A stretch of 64,000 bases of DNA from Ferruginivarius sediminum (GCF_003344765.1 NZ_QPMH01000004.1:186001-250000); one strand, 5' to 3'. Counted from the first letter of the stretch, positions 45,067-54,866 are shown. Made by a program: numbers and translations. The notes: generated from the letters alone by a model not told the origin.

Positions 45067-45282
45067 ATGGCTTCGGGCGCTCAGAGGGGCGAAGTAGCCG
45101 TCGGCTCCTGCCACGAAACGATATTACCGACTGGCATACCGTTCTCGGAATTTGGGTATTCTCGAGACAGCCGCAAAATAAACATTCCGTCTTTTTGTGC
45201 GGCATGTTGGACTGCGGCGTTGCGTCGCGGGTTTTTCTTGCCGACATTGGAAGTTGTTGAGCGGAAACGAGAGGCGAAGGCC
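45067..45282. promoter_or_regulatory. Upstream region of the leucine dehydrogenase-type gene
   Basis: These 216 bases are open in the downstream frame but translate to unconserved sequence. They include less GC-rich stretches (for example near 45120-45200) fitting a promoter and leader. I see no convincing -35/-10 pair and no clear operator. The ribosome site is GAGGCGAAGG before ATG 45283. Confidence 0.35.
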
Positions 45283-46341
45283 ATGTCCGTATTCGACAAT
45301 CCCGCTTTCGATGCGCACGAGGAGGTCGTTTTTTCATGCGATGCCGACAGCGGTCTGAAGGCCATTATCGCCATCCACAACACTAGCCGAGGACCGGCAC
45401 TCGGCGGCTGCCGTATGTGGAATTACGCCGACGAGTCTGCGGCCCTCGCTGACGTGTTGCGCCTGTCGCGCGGCATGACCTACAAGTCCGCCCTGGCGGG
45501 ACTGCCATACGGTGGCGGGAAGTCCGTCATCATCGGCGACCCGGCGCGCGACAAGTCGCCGGCCCTGTTCAGGGCCATGGGCCGGGCCGTGCAGGTGCTT
45601 GGCGGCAGCTACACAGTGGCCGAGGATGTCGGCATCTCGGTCGAGGACGTCGAGGAGATGGGCCGTGAAACCCGCCACGTCGCCGGCGTTTCCTCCGGCG
45701 GCGCCGGCGATCCCTCGCCGGCGACGGCTTACGGCGTCTATATGGGCATCCGCGCTGCGGTGGCGCACAAGCTTGGCCGCGACGACCTCAGGGGCGTCAC
45801 TGTCGCCGTGCAGGGCGCGGGCCATGTCGGCGCGCATCTGTGCCGCTACCTGGCACACGACGGGGCGGACGTACTGATCGCCGACATTGATAACGACCGT
45901 GCAAAGCGCGTGGCCCATGACGTCGATGCGCGGCTTGTTGACGTCGACGACATTGTTGCCGCGCAGGCCGATGTGTTCGCCCCTTGCGCCCTGGGCGGTA
46001 TCATCGACGACCGCAATCTGGCACGCCTGCGGGCGGGGATCGTCGCCGGCTCCGCCAACAACCAGCTTGCCGAACCGCGGCACGGCCAGGCCCTCAAGGA
46101 TCGCGGTATCCTCTACGCGCCGGACTATGTCATCAACGCCGGCGGCATCATAAACATCAGCCACGAAGGGCCGGACTACGACAAGTCGAAGGCGTTCGGG
46201 CACGTCGGCCGGATCCACGACACTTTGCTGGAGATATTCCGCCGCGCCGACCGTGCCGGGGTGTCCACGGCCGAGGCCGCTGACCGGCTGGCCGAGGAGC
46301 GGTTCACCCATCCCCGGCCGGCCGCGGCGGCCGCTGCGTAG
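45283..46341 (+). CDS. Leu/Val/Phe-type amino acid dehydrogenase
   Basis: A 352-residue NAD-dependent dehydrogenase that reversibly deaminates a branched-chain or aromatic amino acid to its 2-oxoacid. The catalytic lysines lie in RLSRGMTYKSALAGLPYGGGKSVI. The dinucleotide fold reads VAVQGAGHVGAHLC, and APCALGGIIDD and GSANNQLAEP are family signatures. It is closest in pattern to bacterial leucine and phenylalanine dehydrogenases. The upstream open frame is discarded because the fold begins at MSVFDNPAFDAHEEVVF. Exact substrate preference cannot be told. Confidence 0.9.
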   Translation: MSVFDNPAFDAHEEVVFSCDADSGLKAIIAIHNTSRGPALGGCRMWNYADESAALADVLRLSRGMTYKSALAGLPYGGGKSVIIGDPARDKSPALFRAMGRAVQVLGGSYTVAEDVGISVEDVEEMGRETRHVAGVSSGGAGDPSPATAYGVYMGIRAAVAHKLGRDDLRGVTVAVQGAGHVGAHLCRYLAHDGADVLIADIDNDRAKRVAHDVDARLVDVDDIVAAQADVFAPCALGGIIDDRNLARLRAGIVAGSANNQLAEPRHGQALKDRGILYAPDYVINAGGIINISHEGPDYDKSKAFGHVGRIHDTLLEIFRRADRAGVSTAEAADRLAEERFTHPRPAAAAAA

Positions 46342-46459
46342 CTTTCGGCGTTGAGCCACGTCGATTTTGGACTACTACCGGGCGCTAGCTTGTCTGATAG
46401 GATGGGCTGTGGCATGAGACAGCGCATCGTTATCATTATTGGACTCCCTGGTATTACCC

Positions 46460-47392
46460 ATGCCACGCGTGCGTAAGGCTGTTTTTCCCGTCGCCGGGCT
46501 GGGAACGCGTGTACTTCCCGCCGCCAAGGCCGTCCCGAAGGAAATGCTGCCCGTTGTCGACCGGCCGCTGATCGAATACGCCGTCGAGGAGGCGCGCGCC
46601 GCCGGGATCGAGGAGTTCGTCTTCGTCACCGGACGGAACAAAACGGCGATGGAGGACCACTTCGACCGCGCGCTCGACCTGGAAGGCGTGCTGGAATCGA
46701 AGGGTAAGACGCGGGAGCTGTCGGCGGTGCGCCATCCGGTGCTGGACCCCGGCCGCGTCGTCTACACCCGTCAGCAGCAGCCGCTCGGCCTGGGCCACGC
46801 CGTGTGGTGCGCGCGCACGGTAATCGGGGACGAGCCTTTCGCCGTTCTCCTGCCCGATGATCTCATCATGGCGGACCGGCCCTGTCTGGCACAGCTTCTG
46901 GACGCTCACGCCGAGGTCGGGGGGAATATCGTGGCCGTGATCGACGTGCCGCGCGAGCACACCGATCGTTATGGCATTCTCGACGTTACCTCGGACGACG
47001 GCCGGTTGGCGGCGGCCAAGGGGCTCGTAGAGAAGCCCGAGCCTCAGAGCGCCCCGTCCACTTTGTCCATCATTGGCCGCTACGTGCTCGACCCAAGCGT
47101 CATGCGCGAACTGGACCGGCAGGAGCCGGGGCAGGGTGGCGAGATCCAGTTGACCGACAGCATGGCGCGGACCATCGGCGAGGTGCCCTTCCACGGCCTG
47201 CGCTTTGAGGGCCAGCGCTTCGATTGCGGCAACAAGGCCGGCTATATCGAGGCGATCCTCGCCCATGCCCTCGTGCACGAGGAGACGGCAGAAGCGACCC
47301 GCGATCTCCTGCGGCGCTATGCGGACGATCTCGACATGCCAACGGCCGCCAGCACGCGCGAGGCGGCCGCCAAGACCCCGAACAGGAGCTGA
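46460..47392 (+). CDS. galU: UTP-glucose-1-phosphate uridylyltransferase
   Basis: GalU makes UDP-glucose from glucose 1-phosphate and UTP. The 310-residue protein has the nucleotide loop PVAGLGTRVLPAAKAVPKEMLP and VEEARAAGIEEFVFVTGRNK, then QQQPLGLGHAVWCAR and the C-terminal CGNKAGYIEAIL. The start at ATG 46460 (not 46439) opens the conserved domain. It leads galU-ugd-algC-type genes, spaced 3 bases and then overlapping by four, forming a UDP-sugar operon. Confidence 0.95.
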   Translation: MPRVRKAVFPVAGLGTRVLPAAKAVPKEMLPVVDRPLIEYAVEEARAAGIEEFVFVTGRNKTAMEDHFDRALDLEGVLESKGKTRELSAVRHPVLDPGRVVYTRQQQPLGLGHAVWCARTVIGDEPFAVLLPDDLIMADRPCLAQLLDAHAEVGGNIVAVIDVPREHTDRYGILDVTSDDGRLAAAKGLVEKPEPQSAPSTLSIIGRYVLDPSVMRELDRQEPGQGGEIQLTDSMARTIGEVPFHGLRFEGQRFDCGNKAGYIEAILAHALVHEETAEATRDLLRRYADDLDMPTAASTREAAAKTPNRS

Positions 47393-47395
47393 CGA

Positions 47396-48760
47396 ATGCG
47401 TATTGCGATGATCGGCACGGGGTACGTCGGTCTGGTTTCCGGCGCCTGCTTCTCGGAATTCGGGACCGAGGTCGTCTGTGTCGACCGCGACGCGGGCAAG
47501 ATCGACCGGCTCCGCGCCGGCGAGGTGCCGATTTACGAACCGGGCCTGGACAACCTGATCGCCAGCAACGTGCAGGCGGGGCGGCTCAGCTTCACGACGA
47601 GCCTGAGCGAGGGCGTCAAGGGCGCGGACGCGGTCTTCATCGCGGTCGGCACGCCGACAAGGCGCGGCGACGGACATGCCGATCTCACCTATGTCTACCA
47701 GGCGGCGCGCGAGATCTCGGCGGCGGCGGGCAGCGGAACGGTGATTGTCACCAAGTCGACGGTTCCCGTCGGCACCGGCCGCAAGGTCGGCGAGATCGCG
47801 CGCGAGGTGGCACCGCAGAAGGCGCTTCATGTTGCCTCGAACCCGGAATTCCTGCGCGAGGGGTCGGCGATCAACGACTTCATGCGCCCGGACCGCGTGG
47901 TGATCGGCACGGACAGCGACCACGCCCGCGAGGTCATGCATGCGCTTTACCGGCCGCTCTACCTGATCGAGACACCGGTGATCTTCACCGAGCTGGAGAC
48001 GGCGGAACTGACCAAGTACGCGGCCAACGCCTTCCTGGCGACCAAGATTACCTTCATCAACGAGATCGCCGATCTTTGCGAAAGCGTTGGCGCGAACGTC
48101 CACGACGTGGCCCGCGGTATCGGCCTGGACGGACGAATCGGTCGGAAGTTCCTGCATGCCGGTCCCGGCTATGGCGGGTCCTGCTTTCCGAAGGACACCC
48201 TTGCGCTGGTCCGCACCGCCGAGGAAGCGGCCGCGCCGCTGCGCATCGTCGAGACCGTGGTGGCCGTGAACGACGCCCGCAAGGCGCGCATGGCGGAGAA
48301 GGTGATCGCCCATTGCGGCGGTTCGCTGGACGGCCGGACGGTCGCCGTTCTGGGCCTGACCTTCAAGCCGAATACCGACGACATGCGCGAAGCGCCCAGC
48401 CTGTCGCTCGTGCCGGCGCTACAGCGGGCCGGCGCCACGGTGCGGGCGTTCGATCCCGAGGGCATGGACGAGGCGCGGAAGTCGCTTTCCGATGTCGTCT
48501 ATTGCACCAATGCCTATGAGGCGATGGAGGGTGCAGACGCGCTGGTCATCCTGACCGAGTGGAACGAGTTCCGGAACCTGGATCTGGATCGCGCCAAGCA
48601 GTTGCTGCGGGCCCCGGTCGTCGCGGACCTGCGCAACATCTACGATCCCGCCGAGATGGCCGCTGCCGGCTTCCACTACGACAGCATCGGGCGGCCCAGC
48701 AGTGGCGAGGCCGCCGGGGCCGACGTCATTCCCAGTCACCTTGCGAAGGCCGCGACATGA
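47396..48760 (+). CDS. ugd: UDP-glucose 6-dehydrogenase
   Basis: Ugd oxidises UDP-glucose to UDP-glucuronate with two NAD. It has 454 residues: the dinucleotide motif IGTGYVGLVSGACFSEFG at the start, the FIAVGTPTRRGDG loop and the central TKYAANAFLATKITFINEIADLCE. The catalytic cysteine is in GPGYGGSCFPKDTLAL. The product feeds capsule or exopolysaccharide or lipid A decoration. Its stop overlaps the next gene's ATG. Confidence 0.96.
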   Translation: MRIAMIGTGYVGLVSGACFSEFGTEVVCVDRDAGKIDRLRAGEVPIYEPGLDNLIASNVQAGRLSFTTSLSEGVKGADAVFIAVGTPTRRGDGHADLTYVYQAAREISAAAGSGTVIVTKSTVPVGTGRKVGEIAREVAPQKALHVASNPEFLREGSAINDFMRPDRVVIGTDSDHAREVMHALYRPLYLIETPVIFTELETAELTKYAANAFLATKITFINEIADLCESVGANVHDVARGIGLDGRIGRKFLHAGPGYGGSCFPKDTLALVRTAEEAAAPLRIVETVVAVNDARKARMAEKVIAHCGGSLDGRTVAVLGLTFKPNTDDMREAPSLSLVPALQRAGATVRAFDPEGMDEARKSLSDVVYCTNAYEAMEGADALVILTEWNEFRNLDLDRAKQLLRAPVVADLRNIYDPAEMAAAGFHYDSIGRPSSGEAAGADVIPSHLAKAAT

Positions 48761-50151
48761 GCGAAACCCTCCTCACGCACCGCTTCGATCCGACGATCCT
48801 GCGCGAGTACGACATCCGCGGCATTGTCGGCGAAACCCTGTTCGAGGCCGATGCCGAGGCGCTGGGCCGGGCCTTCGGCACCATCGTGCGGGAGAACGGC
48901 GGGCGGAAAGTGGCCGTGGGTTACGATGGCCGACTGTCCTCGCCGGACCTGGCAGCGGCGGTGGAGCGGGGCCTGCGCGCGGCCAGCATCGACGTGGCAC
49001 GGATCGGGCGCGGCCCGACTCCGATGCTGTACTTCGCCGTCTACCACCTGGAAACCGACGGTGGCATCCAGATTACCGGCTCGCACAACCCGCCGAACTA
49101 CAACGGCTTCAAGATGATGCTGGGCAAGCGCGCCTTCTTCGGCCGCGATATCCAGAGGTTGGGTGAAATCGCCGCCAATGGCAGCTACGCCGAAGGGCAG
49201 GGTGCGGGCCATGACGCGCCGCTGATGAATGCCTATGTCGCCCGAATCCTGCGCGATCTCTCGACGGACAAGGGCCTGACGGTTGCCTGGGACGCCGGCA
49301 ACGGTGCCGTGGGGGACGCCATGGTGGACGTCGTCGGCCGCCTGCCCGGTACGCATTACATGCTGAACGAAACCGTGGACGGGACATTTCCGGCCCATCA
49401 TCCCGACCCCACGGTGCCGGAGAACCTGGAGCAGTTGCAGCGGACGGTGCGTGAAAAGGGCTGCGACCTGGGCTTCGCTTTCGACGGCGATGGCGACCGC
49501 ATCGGCGCGGTGGACGGGCAGGGGCGCATCCTGTGGGGCGATCAACTGATGATCCTGATTGCCCGCGACATCCTGAAGCGCAAGCCCGGGTCCACGATCA
49601 TCGCGGATGTGAAGGCCAGTCAGGTGCTGTTCGACGAGATCGCCGCGGCGGGCGGCCGGCCCTTGATGTGGAAGACGGGCCATTCGCTTATTAAGTCGAA
49701 GATGGTGGAGGAGGACGCCCCCTTCGCCGGCGAGATGAGTGCGCATCTGTTCTTCGCCGATGGCTGGTACGGCTTCGACGATGCGCTTTACGCGGCGGTG
49801 CGGATTCTCGACATCCTGGGCAGAAGTGGCGAGAGCCTGGCGGCGTTCCGGGACTCGCTGCCGCGCGTGGTGAATACGCCTGAGATCCGCTTTCCCTGTT
49901 CCGAGGAACGCAAGTTCGCCGCCGTCAACGAGGTGAAACAGCGACTTGCCGATAGCGGGGCCGATGTCGTGGCCATCGACGGCGTGCGGGTCAATACCGA
50001 GGACGGCTGGTGGCTGCTGCGGGCCTCGAACACGCAGGATGTCCTGGTGGCGCGCTGCGAGGCGCGGGACGAACAGGGGCTCGCACGCCTTAAGGCGTTG
50101 CTGCGCGACCAACTGGAAGCAAGCGGTGTCGAGGTGCCTGCAGAGCTTTGA
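48757..50151 (+). CDS. Phosphomannomutase/phosphoglucomutase
   Basis: This alpha-D-phosphohexomutase (464 residues) interconverts hexose 1- and 6-phosphates. It can supply glucose 1-phosphate to GalU or mannose 1-phosphate for GDP-mannose. The catalytic serine is in TGSHNPPNYNGFKMM, the metal loop is FAFDGDGDRIG and the sugar loop is GEMSAHLFF, all as in AlgC/PMM-PGM. ATG 48757 overlaps the ugd stop, so the longer upstream frame is discarded. It completes a three-gene UDP-glucose/UDP-glucuronate unit. Confidence 0.94.
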   Translation: MSETLLTHRFDPTILREYDIRGIVGETLFEADAEALGRAFGTIVRENGGRKVAVGYDGRLSSPDLAAAVERGLRAASIDVARIGRGPTPMLYFAVYHLETDGGIQITGSHNPPNYNGFKMMLGKRAFFGRDIQRLGEIAANGSYAEGQGAGHDAPLMNAYVARILRDLSTDKGLTVAWDAGNGAVGDAMVDVVGRLPGTHYMLNETVDGTFPAHHPDPTVPENLEQLQRTVREKGCDLGFAFDGDGDRIGAVDGQGRILWGDQLMILIARDILKRKPGSTIIADVKASQVLFDEIAAAGGRPLMWKTGHSLIKSKMVEEDAPFAGEMSAHLFFADGWYGFDDALYAAVRILDILGRSGESLAAFRDSLPRVVNTPEIRFPCSEERKFAAVNEVKQRLADSGADVVAIDGVRVNTEDGWWLLRASNTQDVLVARCEARDEQGLARLKALLRDQLEASGVEVPAEL

Positions 50152-50263
50152 ACTCGAAGGTTTAGCTGAGGTAGAAAATTTATCTCTTTACGCGTGTTTA
50201 ACCCTGTCTTCGTAATGTCTTTGACGATAATCAAAGGCCTACGCAAGGGACGGGGACACGCTT

Positions 50264-51661
50264 ATGGCAGAGCACGCGGCGAACGCGGCGCGCGAGGATG
50301 ACCTGCTTCAGAAACTGGCGGAAGAAACCGGCGGCCTCGGAATCGAGATCGCCGATGTCGCCGGGAACGTCGATGACATCAGCGGCCGCGTCCGCGAGCA
50401 GGCGCAGGAGCTGCACGGCCTACTGAACAGCGCCACCGAAGTGTCGACGAACAACAGCCGCATCGCCGAGGCGGCCCGTTCCAGCCGGGAGGAGGCGGAA
50501 GGTGCCGCGAAGGAGGTGGAAACCTCCCGCTCGACCGTCGAGGAGTCGCTGAAGGATATCCACGACCTCGTGGAGGCGGTAAACGTTATCCAGCAGCAGT
50601 TGAACGGCCTGCAGGAAGCGCTGAACAAGGTCGCCGAGGTGGCTTCCGGCATCGACGCCATCGCGAAGCAGACGAACCTCCTGGCCCTCAACGCCACGAT
50701 CGAGGCCGCGCGCGCCGGCGAGGCGGGCAAGGGCTTCGCCGTGGTCGCGGGCGAGGTGAAGGAGCTTGCAGGTCAGACAAGCCGCGCGACAGCCGAGATC
50801 GACTCCACCCTTCAGCAGCTTACCGATCAGGCCGAGCGCCTGATCAGCCAGGGCCAGGACTCCACCCGTCGCGCCGAAGCCGTGCGCGAGGGTACGCAAG
50901 CCATCGGCGGCGTCATCGACACCGTGGGACAGGCCATGAGTGCCATGCAGAGCCGGTCGGGCGAGATCGCGGAGGCGGCAGAGACGATCGAGGCGCGCTG
51001 CGACGGCTTCGTCGATACGGTGCAGAGCCTGCACACGGGTGTCGATGTCTCTGGCAACACGCTGACCGAGGCGCGCGATCGTATCAACAACCTGACGACC
51101 GTGGCCCAACGCCTGATCGGCCTGACTGCCCAGGGGAACGTCGAAACGATCGACACACCATTTATCGAGAAGGTTCGAGAGGTTGCCGTGCAGGTCGGCG
51201 GCGCATTCGAGTCCGCGCTCGCCAATGGCGAGATCACCGAGCGCCAGTTGTTCGACCAGACCTACACCGATATCTCGGGGACCGATCCGGTGCAGAAGAT
51301 GGCGCCCTATACCGAGTTGACGGATCGCCTGCTACCGGACATCCAGGAGCCGTTGCTGTCGTTCGACGACAAGGTGGTGTTCTGTGCGACGGTGGACCGT
51401 AACGGCTATCTGCCGACACACAACTTGAAGTTCTCCAAGCCGCAAGGCGACGATCCGGTCTGGAACGCGGCGAACTCGCGTAACCGCCGCATTTTCGACG
51501 ACAGGGTGGGGCTTGCCGCCGGGCAGAACACACAGCCCTTCCTGCTGCAGGCTTATCGCCGCGACATGGGCGGCACCTTCGTGATGATGAAGGACGTCTC
51601 CGCTCCGGTCTTCGTCAATGGCCGGCACTGGGGCGGCGTGCGCCTCGCCTACAAGGCCTGA
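50264..51661 (+). CDS. Soluble methyl-accepting chemotaxis protein with C-terminal sensor-like domain
   Basis: A 465-residue receptor with no transmembrane segment. Residues about 1-300 form a long helical signalling domain with the conserved hairpin tip [38 protein letters not shown] (about 130-170). The last 150 residues form a separate domain: [12 protein letters not shown] and [15 protein letters not shown], then [12 protein letters not shown] and the end [13 protein letters not shown]. The order (signalling first, sensing last) is the reverse of most receptors but is known in cytoplasmic MCPs. The [14 protein letters not shown] tip would couple to CheA/CheW. The signal is unknown. Confidence 0.88.
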   Translation: MAEHAANAAREDDLLQKLAEETGGLGIEIADVAGNVDDISGRVREQAQELHGLLNSATEVSTNNSRIAEAARSSREEAEGAAKEVETSRSTVEESLKDIHDLVEAVNVIQQQLNGLQEALNKVAEVASGIDAIAKQTNLLALNATIEAARAGEAGKGFAVVAGEVKELAGQTSRATAEIDSTLQQLTDQAERLISQGQDSTRRAEAVREGTQAIGGVIDTVGQAMSAMQSRSGEIAEAAETIEARCDGFVDTVQSLHTGVDVSGNTLTEARDRINNLTTVAQRLIGLTAQGNVETIDTPFIEKVREVAVQVGGAFESALANGEITERQLFDQTYTDISGTDPVQKMAPYTELTDRLLPDIQEPLLSFDDKVVFCATVDRNGYLPTHNLKFSKPQGDDPVWNAANSRNRRIFDDRVGLAAGQNTQPFLLQAYRRDMGGTFVMMKDVSAPVFVNGRHWGGVRLAYKA

Positions 51662-51858
51662 CGGGCGCGAGGCATTTGACCAGGGATTTCGGCAGCGACC
51701 GTATCCGATCGGGTCGCGGACAGGACATCGTGCGTGACAAGGGGTGTGCCCAAGCCGGCGTTCGTGGGTTTACATATCATTGCTGCAAGCCCAAGTTGCC
51801 TCACTTGGCTGTCGGGAGAACAACCACCGGCTGTCAGGTGTCGTGATGGGGAAGCGGC

Positions 51859-52440
51859 ATGCTGTTCTTCTTTTACGGAACCTTGATGGACGACGAGTTG
51901 CGTGGCGCCCTGGCGGGCGCGAAGGACGCGACGCTGCGAATCACGCCGGGCACGCTGCTGAACCACCGGCGGTGCAGGGCGCGCTTCGGCAACTACCCCG
52001 TCGTCATACCGCAGCCCGGTGGGCGGCTAAGCGGTCTCTTCGTGGAAGGCGTGGACGCCCATCTTGCGCTGTGGATCGCGCACTACGAAGGCCCTGGCTA
52101 TGTCCCGGCCCGCGTCAGCGCCGTGGACCATGCCGGACAGCGGTTGCGTCCCTGGGCCTTCATGCCGCTGACCCGGCAGGATGCCAGCCGTGAGCCGTGG
52201 GACTTGCAGGCTTGGCAACGTCACGACAAGCCGGCCGTGCGCCGCCTGATGCAGAACTGGCTGCTGCATGTCGATGGCGGGCGTCCCCTAGCGCTCGACG
52301 CGCCGTGGCTGTCCCGGCGGCGGCTTTGGGCAGCCGTCCGACTGGGCAACGACCAGCCCAGGCCGAATCCGCACCTGGGCCTTACAGGGTGTAGCCCCAT
52401 CCACGCCGACGATGAGGGGCTCGGCGCGGCCGCGGAATAG
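51859..52440 (+). CDS. Gamma-glutamylcyclotransferase-like protein
   Basis: A 193-residue protein of the GGCT/AIG2 fold. The N-terminal FFYGTLMDDELR carries the substrate-binding YGTL motif. The catalytic glutamate candidate is in AHYEGPGYVPARV. The C-terminal 60 residues with LQAWQRHDKPAVRRLMQNWLLHV form an extra helical part. Such proteins release 5-oxoproline from gamma-glutamyl compounds or glutathione; activity is unproven for this type. No operon partner. Confidence 0.78.
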   Translation: MLFFFYGTLMDDELRGALAGAKDATLRITPGTLLNHRRCRARFGNYPVVIPQPGGRLSGLFVEGVDAHLALWIAHYEGPGYVPARVSAVDHAGQRLRPWAFMPLTRQDASREPWDLQAWQRHDKPAVRRLMQNWLLHVDGGRPLALDAPWLSRRRLWAAVRLGNDQPRPNPHLGLTGCSPIHADDEGLGAAAE

Positions 52441-52521
52441 CGCTGAAACGCTTCTTCGTGCGATAGCGGGCGAATGAGGCTCGCCGGTATCGGTGCCACC
52501 CCGGGCCGGAGTGAAATGGCG

Positions 52522-53943
52522 TCAGCCTCGCCGCTCGGTGTTGGCGGCAACCTCCACACCGCCGCGGGGTTGAATCGGCAGGCAGTCCTGGCCCACGGAT
52601 TCCAGAAGCCGGCAAGCCTGCTGAGCACGGGAACGGGCCAGGTCGACCAGACGGGCGCGGAAGATCGGCCCTCGGTCGCCGCGGATACGCGTCACCGAGA
52701 TTCGGCTGCTGCCCAGGATCTGCGGAACGCGTTCGAGTGCCCGCGTGGCTGCCTGCCGTGCTGAATCGGAATCCCTGTAAGCACCAACCTGTACGGCCCA
52801 GTCGCCTTGCGCCAGCGCCAGCTCGCGCGCCGCCAGCTTGACCTCGCGCGGCCGCGTCGTCGCCGGCGGGACAGGGGCCTCCGGCGCCGGTTCGCTGATC
52901 CTGGCGATCAGCTTGTCGAGCGGCTTGGCCGCGGGAGTCGCTGCATCGCCCTGCGCGACGACCGGTTCGGCGGGCGTCGCCTTCGCGGCGGGCTGGCCAC
53001 TGGTGCGCGCCATCGCCTCGCGAATCGCCTGTACCGGCTTGTGCGGCGGCGGGGTCAGGACGGGCAGCGGCTCAAGCGTACGCGCCTTGCGGAAACCGCG
53101 GTCCAAAAGCGTCATGATATGCCGGTCGCGCGAGCGGGCGGTCTTGCCGCCGAACACCACGGCGATCAGCCTGCGGCCGTTGCGCACGACGGATGCCGCA
53201 AGGTTGAAGCCGGATGCGCGGGTGTAGCCGGTTTTCACGCCGTCGGTGCCGTCATAGCGGCCAAGCAGGTTGTTGTGGTTGCGGTAACGGTGCTTGCCGT
53301 ACTTGAAGCTGCGGACCGAGAAATATTCGTAGTACTGCGGATAGTCGTAGATCAGCGCCATCGCCAGCTTGGCCATGTCGCGCGCGGTCGAAAGCTGCCG
53401 CCGGTTCGGCAGGCCGGACGCATTGCGGAACCGCGTGCGGTTCATGCCAAGCTCCCGCGCCTTCTCCGTCATCTTCAGCGCGAACTTGAACTCGCTCTCC
53501 GCCATCGATTCGGCCAGCACCACGGCCACGTCGTTCGCAGATTTCGTCACGAGCGACAGGATCGCCTGTTCGACCGTGATGGTCTGTCCAACCCGCAGGC
53601 CCAGCTTCGAAGGGGTCATGCCCTGTGCCCGGCGTGAGACGGGCAGGCGCTGGTGTAGGCTGAGCCGGCCCTCCTCCAGCGCCTCGAACGTCATGTAGAG
53701 CGTCATCATCTTCGTCAACGACGCCGGGTAATTACGGGTGTCCGCATTCACCTCATGGAGGACCCGGCCGGTTTCGGTGTCGATGACGATCGAGGCGTAG
53801 CGTGCCTGCGCCTGGCCGGGGAGTGTGACAAGCACCGCGAGCGCCACAACGATCACGGCAAGCGCAGCCGAGATACCGTGTGCACGTGCGAACGCGCCTC
53901 TAAACCAGCGGCAGACGGCATGAACGCGCGGCGCTGTTACCAT
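52522..53943 (-). CDS. D-alanyl-D-alanine carboxypeptidase with SPOR domain
   Basis: A 473-residue class-A low-molecular-weight penicillin-binding protein that trims peptidoglycan stem peptides. A hydrophobic segment (ISAALAVIVVALAVLVTLPG, ending AQA) is a signal or anchor. The active site is complete: SLTK (SxxK), SAN (SxN) and KTG in DGVKTGYTRASG. The last 85 residues form a SPOR domain (GDWAVQVGAYRDSDSARQAATRALERV), which binds denuded glycan strands at the division site. A proline-rich linker (PVPPATTRP region) connects them. ATG 53943 follows a G-rich site; GTG 53976 is the alternative. It is divergent from the CtrA-box gene. Confidence 0.93.
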   Translation of the reverse strand: MVTAPRVHAVCRWFRGAFARAHGISAALAVIVVALAVLVTLPGQAQARYASIVIDTETGRVLHEVNADTRNYPASLTKMMTLYMTFEALEEGRLSLHQRLPVSRRAQGMTPSKLGLRVGQTITVEQAILSLVTKSANDVAVVLAESMAESEFKFALKMTEKARELGMNRTRFRNASGLPNRRQLSTARDMAKLAMALIYDYPQYYEYFSVRSFKYGKHRYRNHNNLLGRYDGTDGVKTGYTRASGFNLAASVVRNGRRLIAVVFGGKTARSRDRHIMTLLDRGFRKARTLEPLPVLTPPPHKPVQAIREAMARTSGQPAAKATPAEPVVAQGDAATPAAKPLDKLIARISEPAPEAPVPPATTRPREVKLAARELALAQGDWAVQVGAYRDSDSARQAATRALERVPQILGSSRISVTRIRGDRGPIFRARLVDLARSRAQQACRLLESVGQDCLPIQPRGGVEVAANTERRG

Positions 53944-54036
53944 CACTTGATTAACCCCCCGAGAAACGCGCGGCACTGCGAATCGCGTTAAGTCTAAGTA
54001 ATTGTGGAATCTGTGTCCATACTATGGGGTTAATGG

Positions 54037-54051
54037 TTAACGTCGATTTAA
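54037..54051. promoter_or_regulatory. CtrA-type box TTAA-N7-TTAA
   Basis: TTAACGTCGATTTAA is a perfect match to the alphaproteobacterial CtrA consensus TTAA-N7-TTAA. A third TTAA sits at 54030-54033. A GANTC methylation site (GAATC) lies at 53980-53984. It lies 65 bases before the start of the exported-protein gene and 94 bases from the carboxypeptidase gene, in a divergent intergenic region, so it could control either or both. Confidence 0.65.
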
Positions 54052-54115
54052 CCTATTGCCTTTGACACCCGGTGCATGCGCTCTTTGGGGCGTTTGTCAT
54101 GGAGAGGGAAACCGA

Positions 54116-54841
54116 ATGAGGGGATGGCAGAAATCGGTATCGCGATTTGCGGTTTTGCTGGCATTCGCGTCTCTTGCCACGGCTTCCGCCTGTACCTATT
54201 CGGGGCGTGTCGACGATCCGGTCAGCCGAAAGCTTACTTGGTTCAGTTTCCTCAACGGGGACGACATCCGCAAGCGCTGCGGGACATCGGCCAGCGAATG
54301 GGAAGTGCGGCTGGTTTATAACGGCAACTATGAAAAGCAGTTGCGCAGCTATCATATCGTCAGTGACGGGAGCGGCGGTGCTTTCGTTTCCGCGCAGGCC
54401 ACGCCGGACGACTATGGCAGCGTCACTGTGCTTTCCGTGAGTGATCCGCTGGCTGCCGTTCGCTGGAAGACGTCGCAGACCCGCATCTCCCCCGACGCTC
54501 GGGCGACGCTTGAAGCCAAGCTGCGCGACAGCGGTCTCTACGAGAAGGCACCGAGCGGGCTACGCTTGCCTTCCTGGGGGTGGTACTGGACAGCGACGGT
54601 ATGCAAGGACGGCCAAGTGTTCTACAACGCTTGGTTGTATCCGTCGAAGCGATGGGAGAAGCAGAACTTCCGGGACATCCTGCTGGCATATGATGACACC
54701 GGCGTAGCCTTTACCAAGCCGATCCCGGCGGCGGAGGCGAGGGTAAGCCAGCGCAGCCAGTATGACGAGAAGGGGTCTCGAATCCGCTTCAACTTGCAAG
54801 TGGGTGAAAATGGCCTGAAGGGTACGACGCAACTGTTCTAG
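54116..54841 (+). CDS. Exported or lipoprotein-like protein, unknown
   Basis: A 241-residue protein without a recognised family. The N-terminal 26 residues are a signal sequence (FAVLLAFASLATASACTYSG), and Cys27 or so sits in a weak lipobox (ASAC). The mature part is hydrophilic with several aromatic pairs (WGWYWTATVCKDGQ). Cysteines at RKRCGTSA and ATVCKDG may form a disulphide. ATG 54116 follows GGAGAGGGA. The perfect CtrA box upstream suggests cell-cycle-linked expression. It lies beside a D,D-carboxypeptidase, so an envelope role is plausible but unproven. Confidence 0.75.
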   Translation: MRGWQKSVSRFAVLLAFASLATASACTYSGRVDDPVSRKLTWFSFLNGDDIRKRCGTSASEWEVRLVYNGNYEKQLRSYHIVSDGSGGAFVSAQATPDDYGSVTVLSVSDPLAAVRWKTSQTRISPDARATLEAKLRDSGLYEKAPSGLRLPSWGWYWTATVCKDGQVFYNAWLYPSKRWEKQNFRDILLAYDDTGVAFTKPIPAAEARVSQRSQYDEKGSRIRFNLQVGENGLKGTTQLF

Positions 54842-54866
54842 CGTGAAAGCCTTGCGCAGTCCCGTT

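Noticed and set aside
46454..48313. 619-residue minus-strand frame
   Set aside because: Antisense to galU and ugd, which have full family motifs.
53985..54001. Second CtrA site TTAA-N7-TAAT beside the carboxypeptidase start
   Set aside because: The second half is TAAT rather than TTAA; too degenerate to call.
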